Assembly (NCBI GenBank): GCA_011391185.1
Contig: JAABRB010000179.1
Span: forward strand, 1 to 7,201
DNA: 7,201 nucleotides
Source of the DNA: Betaproteobacteria bacterium
GTDB taxonomy: Bacteria > Pseudomonadota > Gammaproteobacteria > Burkholderiales > SG8-39
Reading direction: 5' to 3'
This document shows positions 1-5,925 of the stretch, piece by piece. The notes under the pieces were generated by a model, which searched no databases, was not told where the DNA came from, and worked only from the letters and a program-made list of their open reading frames with translations. Position numbers and translations under genes: made by a program. Each line of letters begins with the position of its first letter. Positions within the stretch are counted from its first letter, which is position 1.

Positions 1-91
1 CATGGCGTTCGCCAACTGCCAGGTGTGGAAGGACGCCGAGCGGATCGCGCAGGCGAGCGGCGCGTTTCTCGTACTGGGCGCGAAGGAGTAG
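1..91 (+). CDS. 3' end of a probable hotdog-fold (PaaI-like) thioesterase, partial
   Basis: Only the last 29 codons are visible (reading from base 2), ending in TAG at 89-91; the true start lies upstream of the window. The tail contains a short VWKDAERIAQASG segment followed by GAFLVLGAKE. This pattern, a strand with a turn, then 'A.a.G.FLvL', is typical of the final two beta strands of hotdog-fold acyl-CoA thioesterases, which hydrolyse acyl- or aryl-CoA thioesters in the cytoplasm. That is the whole basis for the call, so it is tentative. The stop codon lies 4 bases before the next gene's start, and the Shine-Dalgarno of the next gene sits inside this coding tail, so the two are probably co-transcribed. 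The methionine codon at base 2 is very unlikely to be a real start. Confidence 0.45.
   Translation, partial: MAFANCQVWKDAERIAQASGAFLVLGAKE
83..88 (+). promoter_or_regulatory. Ribosome binding site supporting a TTG start
   Basis: AAGGAG at 83-88 lies 7 bases before the TTG at 96. It is a near-perfect Shine-Dalgarno in the right place and is the main reason to accept TTG as the initiator of the first ChaC gene. It overlaps the last codons of the upstream gene, which suggests coupled translation. Confidence 0.65.
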
Positions 92-95
92 GGCG

Positions 96-887
96 TTGGC
101 CTCCCGCAAGGGCGCGAAACTTAACGCCCGCGCGCGCGACCCCGTAGCGGATTCAGACACGAATACGACCGCCACCGAAAATCCGGGGCTGCGCCGTCTC
201 GATCTCGAGAACAATCTGCTGCGGCGCGCGCTCGAGGCGACGCCGCTCGCCTCGAAGCTCCTTTCGGAAGCGGTGCTGGAAGCGACGCTCCAGGAAGCGC
301 TCGCCTCGCCCCATCGCACTTCCGACGTATGGATATTTGCCTACGGTTCGCTGATCTGGAATCCCGTGCTCGATTTCGACGCGCGCGTCGTCGCTACGGT
401 GCACGGATACCACCGCAGTTTCTGCCTCTGGTCGCGCATCAATCGCGGCACTCCGGAGCGGCCCGGACTGGTGCTTGGCCTGGATCGCGGCGGCTGCTGT
501 CCGGGCATCGCCTATCGGATCCCCGCGCGCCTAGCGGAAGTCGAACTGCGCCTGCTTTGGCGCCGCGAGATGCTGCTCGGGTCGTACGCGCCGCGCTGGG
601 TGCGCACGACCCGGGCGGGAAAGCCGTTCCGCGCGCTCGCGTTCGTGGTCAACCGGCATTTGTCCGGATACGCAGGGCGGCTGCCGCCCGAGAGGATCGT
701 CGAGATTCTCCGCGACGGACACGGCAAGCTCGGCAACGGCATCGATTACCTGCGCCAGACGTTCGGCGGGCTCACTGCAGCGGGCATCCGGGATCCGCGC
801 CTTGCACGGCTGGACGCGCTTGCGCGCGGCCTGTCGGGCGAGGTGGCAGTCTCGGGTACGGGCGTGCACGCCCCGCGCTCGGGGTAA
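96..887 (+). CDS. Gamma-glutamylcyclotransferase, ChaC family (first of a tandem pair)
   Basis: Predicted ChaC-like enzyme. ChaC proteins cleave glutathione to 5-oxoproline and Cys-Gly in the cytoplasm. In this 263-residue product the ChaC fold runs from about residue 77 to 245: the substrate-loop motif YGSLIW at 83-88, GYHRSFCLWS at 104-113, RGTPERPGLVLGLDRGG at 117-133, and a 'LLWRREM' segment whose Glu158 aligns with the catalytic glutamate of the family. The conserved 'DYLRQT' tail is at 217-222. The start is TTG at 96, chosen because of the AAGGAG 7 bases upstream. Residues 1-33 are a hydrophilic, low-conservation extension absent from the paralogue that follows; if TTG is wrong, a later in-frame start such as CTG at 190 would remove it. 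Residues 34-70 resemble the N-terminal helical region of the second copy. The family call is firm; glutathione as substrate is inferred from the family. Confidence 0.88.
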   Translation: MASRKGAKLNARARDPVADSDTNTTATENPGLRRLDLENNLLRRALEATPLASKLLSEAVLEATLQEALASPHRTSDVWIFAYGSLIWNPVLDFDARVVATVHGYHRSFCLWSRINRGTPERPGLVLGLDRGGCCPGIAYRIPARLAEVELRLLWRREMLLGSYAPRWVRTTRAGKPFRALAFVVNRHLSGYAGRLPPERIVEILRDGHGKLGNGIDYLRQTFGGLTAAGIRDPRLARLDALARGLSGEVAVSGTGVHAPRSG

Positions 888-890
888 GAT
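885..890 (+). promoter_or_regulatory. Possible -10 box before the second ChaC gene
   Basis: TAAGAT overlaps the stop codon of the first ChaC gene and lies 25 bases before the GTG at 915. It matches the sigma-70 -10 consensus at 4 of 6 positions (T, A, A and T). I see no convincing -35 box 16-18 bases upstream, so this is weak. It could give the second copy its own transcript. Confidence 0.22.
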
Positions 891-914
891 CCCGCAAACC
901 GATTCCGGATTCCC

Positions 915-1589
915 GTGTCCATCACTCGCAACGACCTCGAGACCGGCCGCATTCGCAAGGCGATCGCCGAGTGCGGTTACGCACCGCGGCTGCTTTCCGA
1001 CCAGGAGCTCGAAGCGTCGATTGCGGGCGTGCTCGCAAAGCACCCCCGCGGGCGCGACGTCTGGTTGTTCGGCTACGGGTCGCTGATCTGGAATCCGCTG
1101 GTCCATTTCACGCAGCGGCGGCTCGCCACGGTGTACGGCTATCACCGTCGCTACTGCCTGTGGTCGATGTTCGGTCGCGGCACCCCGGATGCGCCGGGAA
1201 TGATGCTCGGCCTCGACCGCGGCGGTCGCTGTCGGGGTGTCGCATATCGACTCGCGGCCGCCAAGGCGGTCGACGAGCTCCGGTTGCTCTGGTGCCGGGA
1301 AATGGTGACCGGCGTCTATACGCCGCGCTGGGTGCGTGCGCGCGACGCGGGCGGACCGCTCGACGCGATCACGTTCGTCGTCGACCGCTCACATCCCTGG
1401 TACGCCGGGAAAGTGCCGCTCGACAGGATCGCCGGCGCCGTCGCGCGGGGCAAGGGAATGATCGGGTCTTCGGCGGACTACCTGCGCCAGACCTGCGAGG
1501 AGCTCGTGGCCCAGGGCATCGCGGATGACCATTTGTTTCAGGTGCACAAGGCCGTGTTCGGCGTGGCGCCAAAGCCCAAGGCGGCTTAG
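915..1589 (+). CDS. Gamma-glutamylcyclotransferase, ChaC family (second of a tandem pair)
   Basis: A 224-residue paralogue of the preceding gene, predicted to act on the gamma-glutamyl bond of glutathione, releasing 5-oxoproline. Key elements are all present: YGSLIW at residues 54-59, GYHRRYCLWS at 75-84, RGTPDAPGMMLGLDRGG at 88-104, catalytic-position Glu129 in 'LWCREM', 'YTPRWVR' at 135-141 and 'DYLRQT' at 188-193. The length is typical for bacterial ChaC-like proteins. The start is GTG at 915; it follows the first copy by 27 bases and has no clear Shine-Dalgarno, but it begins directly at the conserved 'ITRNDLE' N-terminus, so I prefer it. By hand alignment over about 146 core residues, roughly 57% are identical to the first copy, which points to an old duplication rather than a recent one. 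Both copies keep the motifs and so are probably both functional, perhaps with different substrates or regulation. Confidence 0.88.
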   Translation: MSITRNDLETGRIRKAIAECGYAPRLLSDQELEASIAGVLAKHPRGRDVWLFGYGSLIWNPLVHFTQRRLATVYGYHRRYCLWSMFGRGTPDAPGMMLGLDRGGRCRGVAYRLAAAKAVDELRLLWCREMVTGVYTPRWVRARDAGGPLDAITFVVDRSHPWYAGKVPLDRIAGAVARGKGMIGSSADYLRQTCEELVAQGIADDHLFQVHKAVFGVAPKPKAA

Positions 1590-1621
1590 AACGACGCGCC
1601 GATGCCAGTGCCAGCCGGCGC

Positions 1622-1627
1622 AGGAGA
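1622..1627 (+). promoter_or_regulatory. Ribosome binding site deciding the hpd start
   Basis: AGGAGA at 1622-1627 lies 7 bases before ATG at 1635. An in-frame ATG at 1602 would add 11 residues (MPVPAGAGESH) that carry the Shine-Dalgarno as coding sequence and have no ribosome site of their own, so 1635 is the better start. Confidence 0.7.
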
Positions 1628-1634
1628 ATCGCAC

Positions 1635-2735
1635 ATGACGACCCCGCAGCGGGACAACCCGATGGGCACGGACGGCTTCGAGTTCGTCGAGTACGCCGCC
1701 CCCGACCCCAGGGCGCTCGGCGGACTGTTCGAGACGATGGGCTTCAGGCCCGTCGCTCGCCACCGCCACAAGGACGTCACGCTCTATCGGCAGGGCGGCA
1801 TCAATTTCATCGTCAATGCCGAGCCGGAAAGCTTCGCGCAGCGCTTCGCGCGGCTGCACGGCCCATCGATCTGCGCGATCGCGTTTCGCGTCGGGGACGC
1901 CGGGGCGGCGTACAAGCGCGCGCTGGAGCTCGGCGCATGGGGTTTCGACAGCCGCAGCGGTCCGATGGAACTGAATATACCGGCGATAAAAGGGGTCGGC
2001 GATTCGCTGATCTACTTTGTCGACCGCTGGCGCGGCAAGCACGGCGACGCGCGCGGCGGCATCGGCGACATCGACATCTACGACGTGGACTTCGAGCCGT
2101 TGCCCGGCGCCGATCCGTTTCCGGCCGGTTGCGGGCTCGTGGGCATCGATCACCTCACCCACAACGTCCACCGTGGCCGGATGAAGGAATGGGCCGACTT
2201 CTACGAGCGGCTGTTCGGCTTCCGGGAGTTGCGCTACTTCGACATCGAGGGACAGGTCACGGGCGTGAAGTCGAAGGCGATGACGTCTCCGTGCGGAAAG
2301 ATCCGCATCCCGATCAACGAAGAGGGTGTGGGGAAGGCCGGCCAGATCCAGGAGTATCTCGACCAGTACCATGGCGAAGGGATCCAGCACATCGCGCTCT
2401 CCGCGGCGGACGTCCATGCCACGGTCGATGCCATGCGCAATCAGGGCGTCGTATTTCTCGATACGCCCGACACTTACTATGAACTGGTCGAGAAACGGTT
2501 GCCGGGACACGGCGAGGACCTCGACCAGCTCAGACGGAACCGGGTCCTGATCGACGGCACCCCGGGAGGAGGCCTCCTCCTGCAGATATTCACCAAGACG
2601 GTCATCGGCCCGATTTTCTTCGAGATCATCCAACGCAAGGGCGACGACGGCTTCGGCGCGGGAAATTTCAAGGCCCTGTTCGAGTCCATGGAGCTCGACC
2701 AGGTGCGACGCGGAGTGCTGTCGACCGATCCGTGA
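1635..2735 (+). CDS. hpd: 4-hydroxyphenylpyruvate dioxygenase
   Basis: A non-heme Fe(II) enzyme that converts 4-hydroxyphenylpyruvate and O2 to homogentisate and CO2, the second step of tyrosine degradation. The 366-residue product has the usual two vicinal-oxygen-chelate halves: a degenerate N-terminal half (about 14-150) and the catalytic C-terminal half (about 166-330). The 2-His-1-Glu iron site is visible: His173 in 'GIDHLTHNV', His252 in 'GIQHIALSA' and Glu330 in 'IFFEIIQRKG'. The C-terminal gating-helix region 'GFGAGNFKALFES' (339-351) is intact. That tail favours HPPD over the related 4-hydroxymandelate synthase. The length is normal for bacterial HPPD. The start at 1635 is set by AGGAGA; the gene begins 45 bases after the ChaC pair. 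An inverted repeat follows the stop by 5 bases. The product, homogentisate, is the substrate of the hmgA product encoded 3.2 kb downstream. Confidence 0.96.
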   Translation: MTTPQRDNPMGTDGFEFVEYAAPDPRALGGLFETMGFRPVARHRHKDVTLYRQGGINFIVNAEPESFAQRFARLHGPSICAIAFRVGDAGAAYKRALELGAWGFDSRSGPMELNIPAIKGVGDSLIYFVDRWRGKHGDARGGIGDIDIYDVDFEPLPGADPFPAGCGLVGIDHLTHNVHRGRMKEWADFYERLFGFRELRYFDIEGQVTGVKSKAMTSPCGKIRIPINEEGVGKAGQIQEYLDQYHGEGIQHIALSAADVHATVDAMRNQGVVFLDTPDTYYELVEKRLPGHGEDLDQLRRNRVLIDGTPGGGLLLQIFTKTVIGPIFFEIIQRKGDDGFGAGNFKALFESMELDQVRRGVLSTDP

Positions 2736-2740
2736 CGCGC

Positions 2741-2769
2741 TGCCCGCCAGCACCCGATCTTCGCGGGCA
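2741..2769 (+). repeat. Inverted repeat after hpd, possible weak terminator or processing hairpin
   Basis: TGCCCGC (2741-2747) and GCGGGCA (2763-2769) are perfect 7-base complementary arms around a 15-base loop, starting 5 bases after the hpd stop. There is no T-run afterwards, so it is not a classical intrinsic terminator. It could stabilise the 3' end of the hpd transcript or attenuate read-through into the permease gene. Confidence 0.4.
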
Positions 2770-2794
2770 ATGCACGCTCCCGCCGCGGGTTGCG

Positions 2795-2800
2795 TATCAT
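2795..2800 (+). promoter_or_regulatory. Possible -10 box before the EamA permease gene
   Basis: TATCAT, 5 of 6 matches to the sigma-70 -10 consensus, lies 20 bases before the preferred ATG at 2821. A good -35 box is not evident 16-18 bases upstream. If used, the transcript would have a leader of roughly 15 bases or less, which fits the lack of a Shine-Dalgarno there. It lies inside the coding region if the upstream ATG at 2770 is used instead. Confidence 0.28.
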
Positions 2801-2820
2801 CGCGGCTTTTCGCCCGCCGA

Positions 2821-3735
2821 ATGACCCCTGCCCCGCCCAATCCCGCCCAGCACAAGATCGGCATTGCGACCATGGTTCTGTGCGCGAGCATGTGGAGCAT
2901 CGCGGGGCTCCTGACGCGCGCATCGTCGGTGACGAACGGATGGGAAGCCACGTTCTGGCGCTCGGCGCTTCTCGCAGTCGTGGTGGGTGCCGTCCTGCTC
3001 GCGCGAAACGGCCGCGACCTCGTCCCCAGAATTCTGGCGATGGGCTGGCCCGGAGTCGTTTCGGGCTGTGCATGGGCCGCGATGTTCACCTGCTTCATGC
3101 TCGCGCTCTCGCGCACGACGGTGGCCAACACGCTGTTCATCATCGGGCTGCTGCCTTTCTGCGCCGCGTTTGCGGGATGGCTCGTCCTGCGCGAGCGGGT
3201 GCCCCGGCGAACCTGGGCGGCCATGGCTGCGGCGTCAGCCGGCATCGGCGTCATGTTTCACGACGCATTCCGCACCGGAAACCTGGATGGCAGTCTCATC
3301 GCCCTCGCCGTCCCGATCGCGGCCGCAGTGAACTACGTGGCGGTAAAGCGGGGCCGCGGGCGCGTCGATCTCATTCCGGCGCTCGCCCTGGGTGGCGCCC
3401 TTTCGGCGCTCATCGCGCTCCCGCTTGCCCTGCCATTCACAGCCAACGGCAAGGATTTCGGCCTCTTTCTTGCGCTGGCGGTCTTTCAGCTCGCCATACC
3501 CGGAGTCCTGTACATGGCGGTCGCAGTGCCGCGGCTTTCGGCTGCAGAGGTCGGCCTGCTCTCCCTGATCGAGGTGATCCTCGGACCGCTCTGGGTCTGG
3601 CTCGCCCGCGGCGAGGAGCCGGGCGCCGCAATGCTGGCGGGTGGCGCGATCGTGATCACTGCCCTCGCGCTGAACGAGAGCATCGGGCTTGCGATCGAGC
3701 GCCGTGCGCTGCGTCGCGCGGCCATGGCGCGCTGA
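2821..3735 (+). CDS. EamA/DMT-superfamily inner-membrane permease
   Basis: A 304-residue, strongly hydrophobic protein with about ten predicted membrane segments (near residues 13-33, 44-62, 72-96, 99-120, 131-148, 157-175, 184-205, 213-232, 240-262 and 269-285), arranged as two five-helix EamA repeats. Family hallmarks include the 'WSIAGLLTR' end of helix 1, 'ALSRTTVANTLFI' at the helix 3/4 border and 'SLIEVILGPLWVWLARGE' late in the second repeat. A charged tail rich in Arg follows helix 10, suiting a cytoplasmic C-terminus. DMT permeases move small metabolites, often exporting amino acids; the substrate cannot be read from sequence. An in-frame ATG at 2770 would give 321 residues, but its added segment looks like leader sequence and overlaps the hairpin after hpd; neither start has a good Shine-Dalgarno. 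Its place between hpd and the second catabolic block suggests an aromatic acid or aromatic amino acid as cargo, which is inference. Confidence 0.88.
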   Translation: MTPAPPNPAQHKIGIATMVLCASMWSIAGLLTRASSVTNGWEATFWRSALLAVVVGAVLLARNGRDLVPRILAMGWPGVVSGCAWAAMFTCFMLALSRTTVANTLFIIGLLPFCAAFAGWLVLRERVPRRTWAAMAAASAGIGVMFHDAFRTGNLDGSLIALAVPIAAAVNYVAVKRGRGRVDLIPALALGGALSALIALPLALPFTANGKDFGLFLALAVFQLAIPGVLYMAVAVPRLSAAEVGLLSLIEVILGPLWVWLARGEEPGAAMLAGGAIVITALALNESIGLAIERRALRRAAMAR

Positions 3736-3751
3736 GACGCGGGCGCGCGCA

Positions 3752-3772
3752 AGGAACACAATGTCGTGTCCT
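3752..3772 (+). repeat. Imperfect inverted repeat upstream of a promoter, possible operator
   Basis: AGGAACAC (3752-3759) faces GTGTCCT (3766-3772) across a 6-base spacer; the arms pair fully if one A in the left arm is bulged. It begins 17 bases after the permease stop and ends 12 bases before the -35 box at 3785. It has no T-run, so an operator site or a weak 3' hairpin is possible. No regulator gene lies in the window to link it to. Confidence 0.3.
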
Positions 3773-3784
3773 GACGATCCCGTC

Positions 3785-3814
3785 TTGACAATCCAGGCTG
3801 CGAAATCCTAGGCT
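3785..3814 (+). promoter_or_regulatory. Probable sigma-70 promoter for the hydroxylase-hmgA block
   Basis: TTGACA at 3785-3790 is a perfect -35 box. TAGGCT at 3809-3814 follows after 18 bases and is a poor -10 (3 of 6 matches). The predicted leader before the ATG at 3877 is about 55 bases. The 141-base gap here is the longest in the window, which suits a transcription start for the downstream three-gene block. A weak -10 beside a strong -35 would fit an activator-dependent or repressed catabolic promoter, but that is inference. Confidence 0.45.
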
Positions 3815-3876
3815 AGCAGCGCCTGACGGACATCCACTGCGCCGCGACCGAGCACGACGCGGCACGGATTCCTCCC

Positions 3877-5550
3877 ATGCTCAAAACGTACAAGCCGCCC
3901 GTCTACGAGTACACGCCCGCGCGGGATCAGTCGGCAGACGCTCCCGCGCGCCATCCGGTGATCGTCGTCGGCGCGGGTCCGGTCGGCCTGGCGGCGGCGA
4001 TCGACCTCGCCCGGCACGGAATTAAAACCGTGCTGCTCGACGAGGACAACACCGTGAGCACGGGATCGCGCGCAGTGTGCTACGCGAAGCGCACGCTCGA
4101 GATTCTCGATCGCATCGGATGCGGCGAGCCCGTGGTGGCGCGGGGCGTCGCGTGGAGCCACGGCAAGATATTCTTCCGCGACAAGCAGGTGTACGGCTTC
4201 AATCTGGTCGGCGAAGAAGGGCATCGCCGGCCGGAATTCGTCAATCTGCAGCAGTATTACCTGGAAGAGATCCTCATCGACTGCGCGCGCGATACGAAGC
4301 TCGTCGATCTGCGCTGGAAGAACCGGGTCGTGGAAATCGACGCGCATGGCGACGCCCCGCGCATCACGGTCGAGACCCCGGACGGTCGCTTTGTGCTGAC
4401 CTGCGATTGGCTCATCGTCGCCGACGGCGCGCACGGCCCGATCCGTCGCATGATGGATCTCGGGACCGAGGGCGTGATGCACCAAGGCCACTTTCTCGTC
4501 GCCGACGTGGTGATGAAAGCGGAATTCCCCGCGGAGCGGTGGTTCTGGTTCGACCCGCCGTTTCATCCCGACCGGTCGGTGCTCCTTCACAAGCAGGCCG
4601 ACAATGTCTGGCGCGTCGATTTCCAGCTGGCCCCCGACGCGGACCCGGAGGACGAACGCAGGCCCGAGAAGATCGTTCCCCGGATCAGGGCGTTGCTCGG
4701 CGACGATCGGGAGTTCGAGCTCCAGACGGCCAGCGTCTACGGATTTCAGTGCCGCCGCATGGAACGGTTCCGTCACGGTCGCGTGCTCTTTGCCGGCGAC
4801 TGCGCGCGGCAGGTCCCGCCGTTCGGTGTGCGGGGCGCAAATTCGGGAATCCAGGATATCGACAACCTGGTCTGGAAGCTGAAGCTCGTGATCGACGGCA
4901 AGGCTCCGGAACAGCTGCTCGACGCGTATTCGGAAGAACGGATATTCGCTGCCGATGCCGATATACACAGCTCGATCTGCTCCGGCGAGTTCATTACGCC
5001 GACCTCGAAGGCAAGCCGCGCTTTTCGCGATGCAACGCTCGAACTCGCGGAGCGCCACCCTTTTGCACGGCGGTTGGTGAACAGCGGCCGGCTGTCCGAG
5101 CCGCTCGTGCTCGCCGAATCCAGCCTCAACGTGCCGGACGCCGACCCGTTCGAAGGCATGATGGTCCCGGGCGCGCCCGCTGCCGATGCACCGATCGCGG
5201 TGGGCGGGAAGGCTTCATGGCTGCTGGCTCATCTCGGCGGTGGATTCACCGGCATCTACTTCGCGCACCGGAGGGTAACGGAGTCCGAATTCGAGGCGCT
5301 CACGCGTCTTGCCGCCGACCCGATTCCGGTCAGGATGATCGTCGTCGCGCGCCCTGCGGAGACGGCCCCCGCCGTTCCGGACGGCTGTCTCGTGATCGAG
5401 GACCGAACCGAGCTCATCACCCGGAGCTATGACGGCCGGCCCGGAACCTTCTACCTCATTCGACCCGACCAGCACATTGCCGCACGATGGCGGGCACTGT
5501 CGGCGCCACTCGTGCGCAGTGCCCTCGCGCACGCCACGTGCAACGGCTGA
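3877..5550 (+). CDS. FAD-dependent aromatic hydroxylase, probable 3-hydroxyphenylacetate 6-hydroxylase large component (MhaA-like)
   Basis: A 557-residue group A flavoprotein monooxygenase of the PheA/TfdB/MhpA type, which uses NAD(P)H and O2 to hydroxylate phenolic rings. Visible motifs are the FAD-binding GxGxxG at residues 32-37 after strand 'VIVV', the DG motif 'ADGAHGPIRR' (182-191) that contacts FAD and NAD(P)H, and the second FAD motif 'GRVLFAGDCARQVPPFG' with Asp308. A C-terminal thioredoxin-like region (about 430-545) ends in the characteristic 'YLIRPDQHIAARW'. The ATG at 3877 has only a weak ACGGA upstream. The MhaA assignment is inferred: P. putida MhaA is about 63 kDa, works with a very small coupling protein, and feeds homogentisate to HmgA. 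Here a flavoprotein of similar size is followed by a 74-residue protein and then hmgA. An alternative is a hydroxylase for another phenol such as 3-(3-hydroxyphenyl)propionate. The fold is certain; the substrate is moderately supported. Confidence 0.9.
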   Translation: MLKTYKPPVYEYTPARDQSADAPARHPVIVVGAGPVGLAAAIDLARHGIKTVLLDEDNTVSTGSRAVCYAKRTLEILDRIGCGEPVVARGVAWSHGKIFFRDKQVYGFNLVGEEGHRRPEFVNLQQYYLEEILIDCARDTKLVDLRWKNRVVEIDAHGDAPRITVETPDGRFVLTCDWLIVADGAHGPIRRMMDLGTEGVMHQGHFLVADVVMKAEFPAERWFWFDPPFHPDRSVLLHKQADNVWRVDFQLAPDADPEDERRPEKIVPRIRALLGDDREFELQTASVYGFQCRRMERFRHGRVLFAGDCARQVPPFGVRGANSGIQDIDNLVWKLKLVIDGKAPEQLLDAYSEERIFAADADIHSSICSGEFITPTSKASRAFRDATLELAERHPFARRLVNSGRLSEPLVLAESSLNVPDADPFEGMMVPGAPAADAPIAVGGKASWLLAHLGGGFTGIYFAHRRVTESEFEALTRLAADPIPVRMIVVARPAETAPAVPDGCLVIEDRTELITRSYDGRPGTFYLIRPDQHIAARWRALSAPLVRSALAHATCNG

Positions 5551-5591
5551 TCGCGCGCGATACTCGAGCGGAAGCGCTGCGACGATCCACC

Positions 5592-5596
5592 GGAGA
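5592..5596 (+). promoter_or_regulatory. Ribosome binding site deciding the start of the small DUF2783-type gene
   Basis: GGAGA at 5592-5596 lies 7 bases before ATG 5604. The open frame extends upstream to an ATG at 5487 inside the hydroxylase gene, but residues encoded before 5604 look like shadow translation, so 5604 is preferred. Confidence 0.65.
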
Positions 5597-5603
5597 ATTG
5601 AAA

Positions 5604-5828
5604 ATGCGGCTCAACACCGATCCGAATCTCGCCTCGCCTGACAAATTCTATGAGGCGCTGATCAACATGCACCGCGGCCTGTCCGATGATCAGTCCGAAA
5701 TCGTGAATGCCAGGCTCATACTGGTGCTCGCCAACCACATCGGCGATCTCGCGATACTCGGGCAGGCGATGAAAATCGCCCGAGGCGACGTGAGCCCGCC
5801 CCGTCCCGAACCGGCACTGAAAGGTTGA
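5604..5828 (+). CDS. DUF2783-type small protein, probable coupling component of the hydroxylase (MhaB-like)
   Basis: A 74-residue soluble protein without signal peptide or membrane segment. Residues 3-60 resemble the DUF2783 pattern as I remember it: '[39 protein letters not shown]', followed by a mostly helical stretch and a loose Pro-rich tail (65-74). The function of DUF2783 is not established in general. The size and position, 53 bases after an MhaA-like flavoprotein and just before hmgA, match MhaB, the roughly 6-kDa coupling protein that P. putida MhaA needs for productive hydroxylation of 3-hydroxyphenylacetate. I infer, but cannot show, that this gene has that role and that MhaB belongs to this family. 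It might otherwise be an unrelated small partner conserved with the flavoprotein. The start is fixed by the GGAGA Shine-Dalgarno; translation ends with TGA at 5826-5828. Confidence 0.82.
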   Translation: MRLNTDPNLASPDKFYEALINMHRGLSDDQSEIVNARLILVLANHIGDLAILGQAMKIARGDVSPPRPEPALKG

Positions 5829-5890
5829 TGCAAAACGCCACCTCCCCGCGAAGCAACGTCTGTTCCGGGGTGTTGCGCACGCGAATTCCG

Positions 5891-5906
5891 GCGTGTTACA
5901 TCACGC
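5891..5906 (+). repeat. Inverted repeat in the hmgA leader, possible operator
   Basis: GCGTG (5891-5895) and CACGC (5902-5906) are perfect arms around TTACAT, ending 5 bases before the hmgA ribosome site. The 97-base gap also contains nested complementary pairs: CCCCG 5844-5848 with CGGGG 5866-5870, and GCAAC 5853-5857 with GTTGC 5872-5876. The latter two sets interleave, so they cannot pair together and would be alternative structures. In Pseudomonas hmg genes are controlled by the IclR-type repressor HmgR; I cannot say that this is such a site. Confidence 0.3.
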
Positions 5907-5911
5907 TGCCA

Positions 5912-5917
5912 AAGGAG
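5912..5917 (+). promoter_or_regulatory. Strong ribosome binding site of hmgA
   Basis: AAGGAG at 5912-5917 lies 8 bases before ATG 5926. It is the strongest Shine-Dalgarno in the window together with that of the first ChaC gene and fixes the hmgA start. Confidence 0.75.
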
Positions 5918-5925
5918 ATCACATC

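Noticed and set aside
329..1528. 399-codon + strand frame across both ChaC genes
   Set aside because: Its product is an Arg/Ala/Pro-rich shifted reading of the two ChaC genes, with no domain. The ChaC frames carry all conserved motifs.
1602..1634. Upstream ATG extending hpd by 11 residues
   Set aside because: The extension would encode the Shine-Dalgarno of the better-supported start at 1635 and has no ribosome site of its own.
1635..2735. 4-hydroxymandelate synthase instead of HPPD
   Set aside because: The C-terminal region with the GFGAGNFKALFES segment and the neighbouring hmgA fit HPPD; there is no glycopeptide biosynthesis context.
1389..3254. Long open frame (621 codons) on the minus strand
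   Set aside because: It lies antisense to hpd, which has complete metal-site motifs, and to the permease. Its translation is rich in Arg, Asp, Val and Ala without recognisable motifs. Long antisense frames are normal in GC-rich genes.
3808..5058. 416-codon minus-strand frame under the hydroxylase
   Set aside because: It is antisense to the FAD-motif-bearing gene and shows no family signature or plausible ribosome site.
4077..5432. 451-codon + frame inside the hydroxylase
   Set aside because: A shifted reading of the same gene; very Arg-rich with no motif.
5487..5603. Upstream extension of the small DUF2783-type gene
   Set aside because: It overlaps the hydroxylase 3' end, is Arg/Ala-rich, and the GGAGA-ATG pair at 5592-5606 gives a better start.
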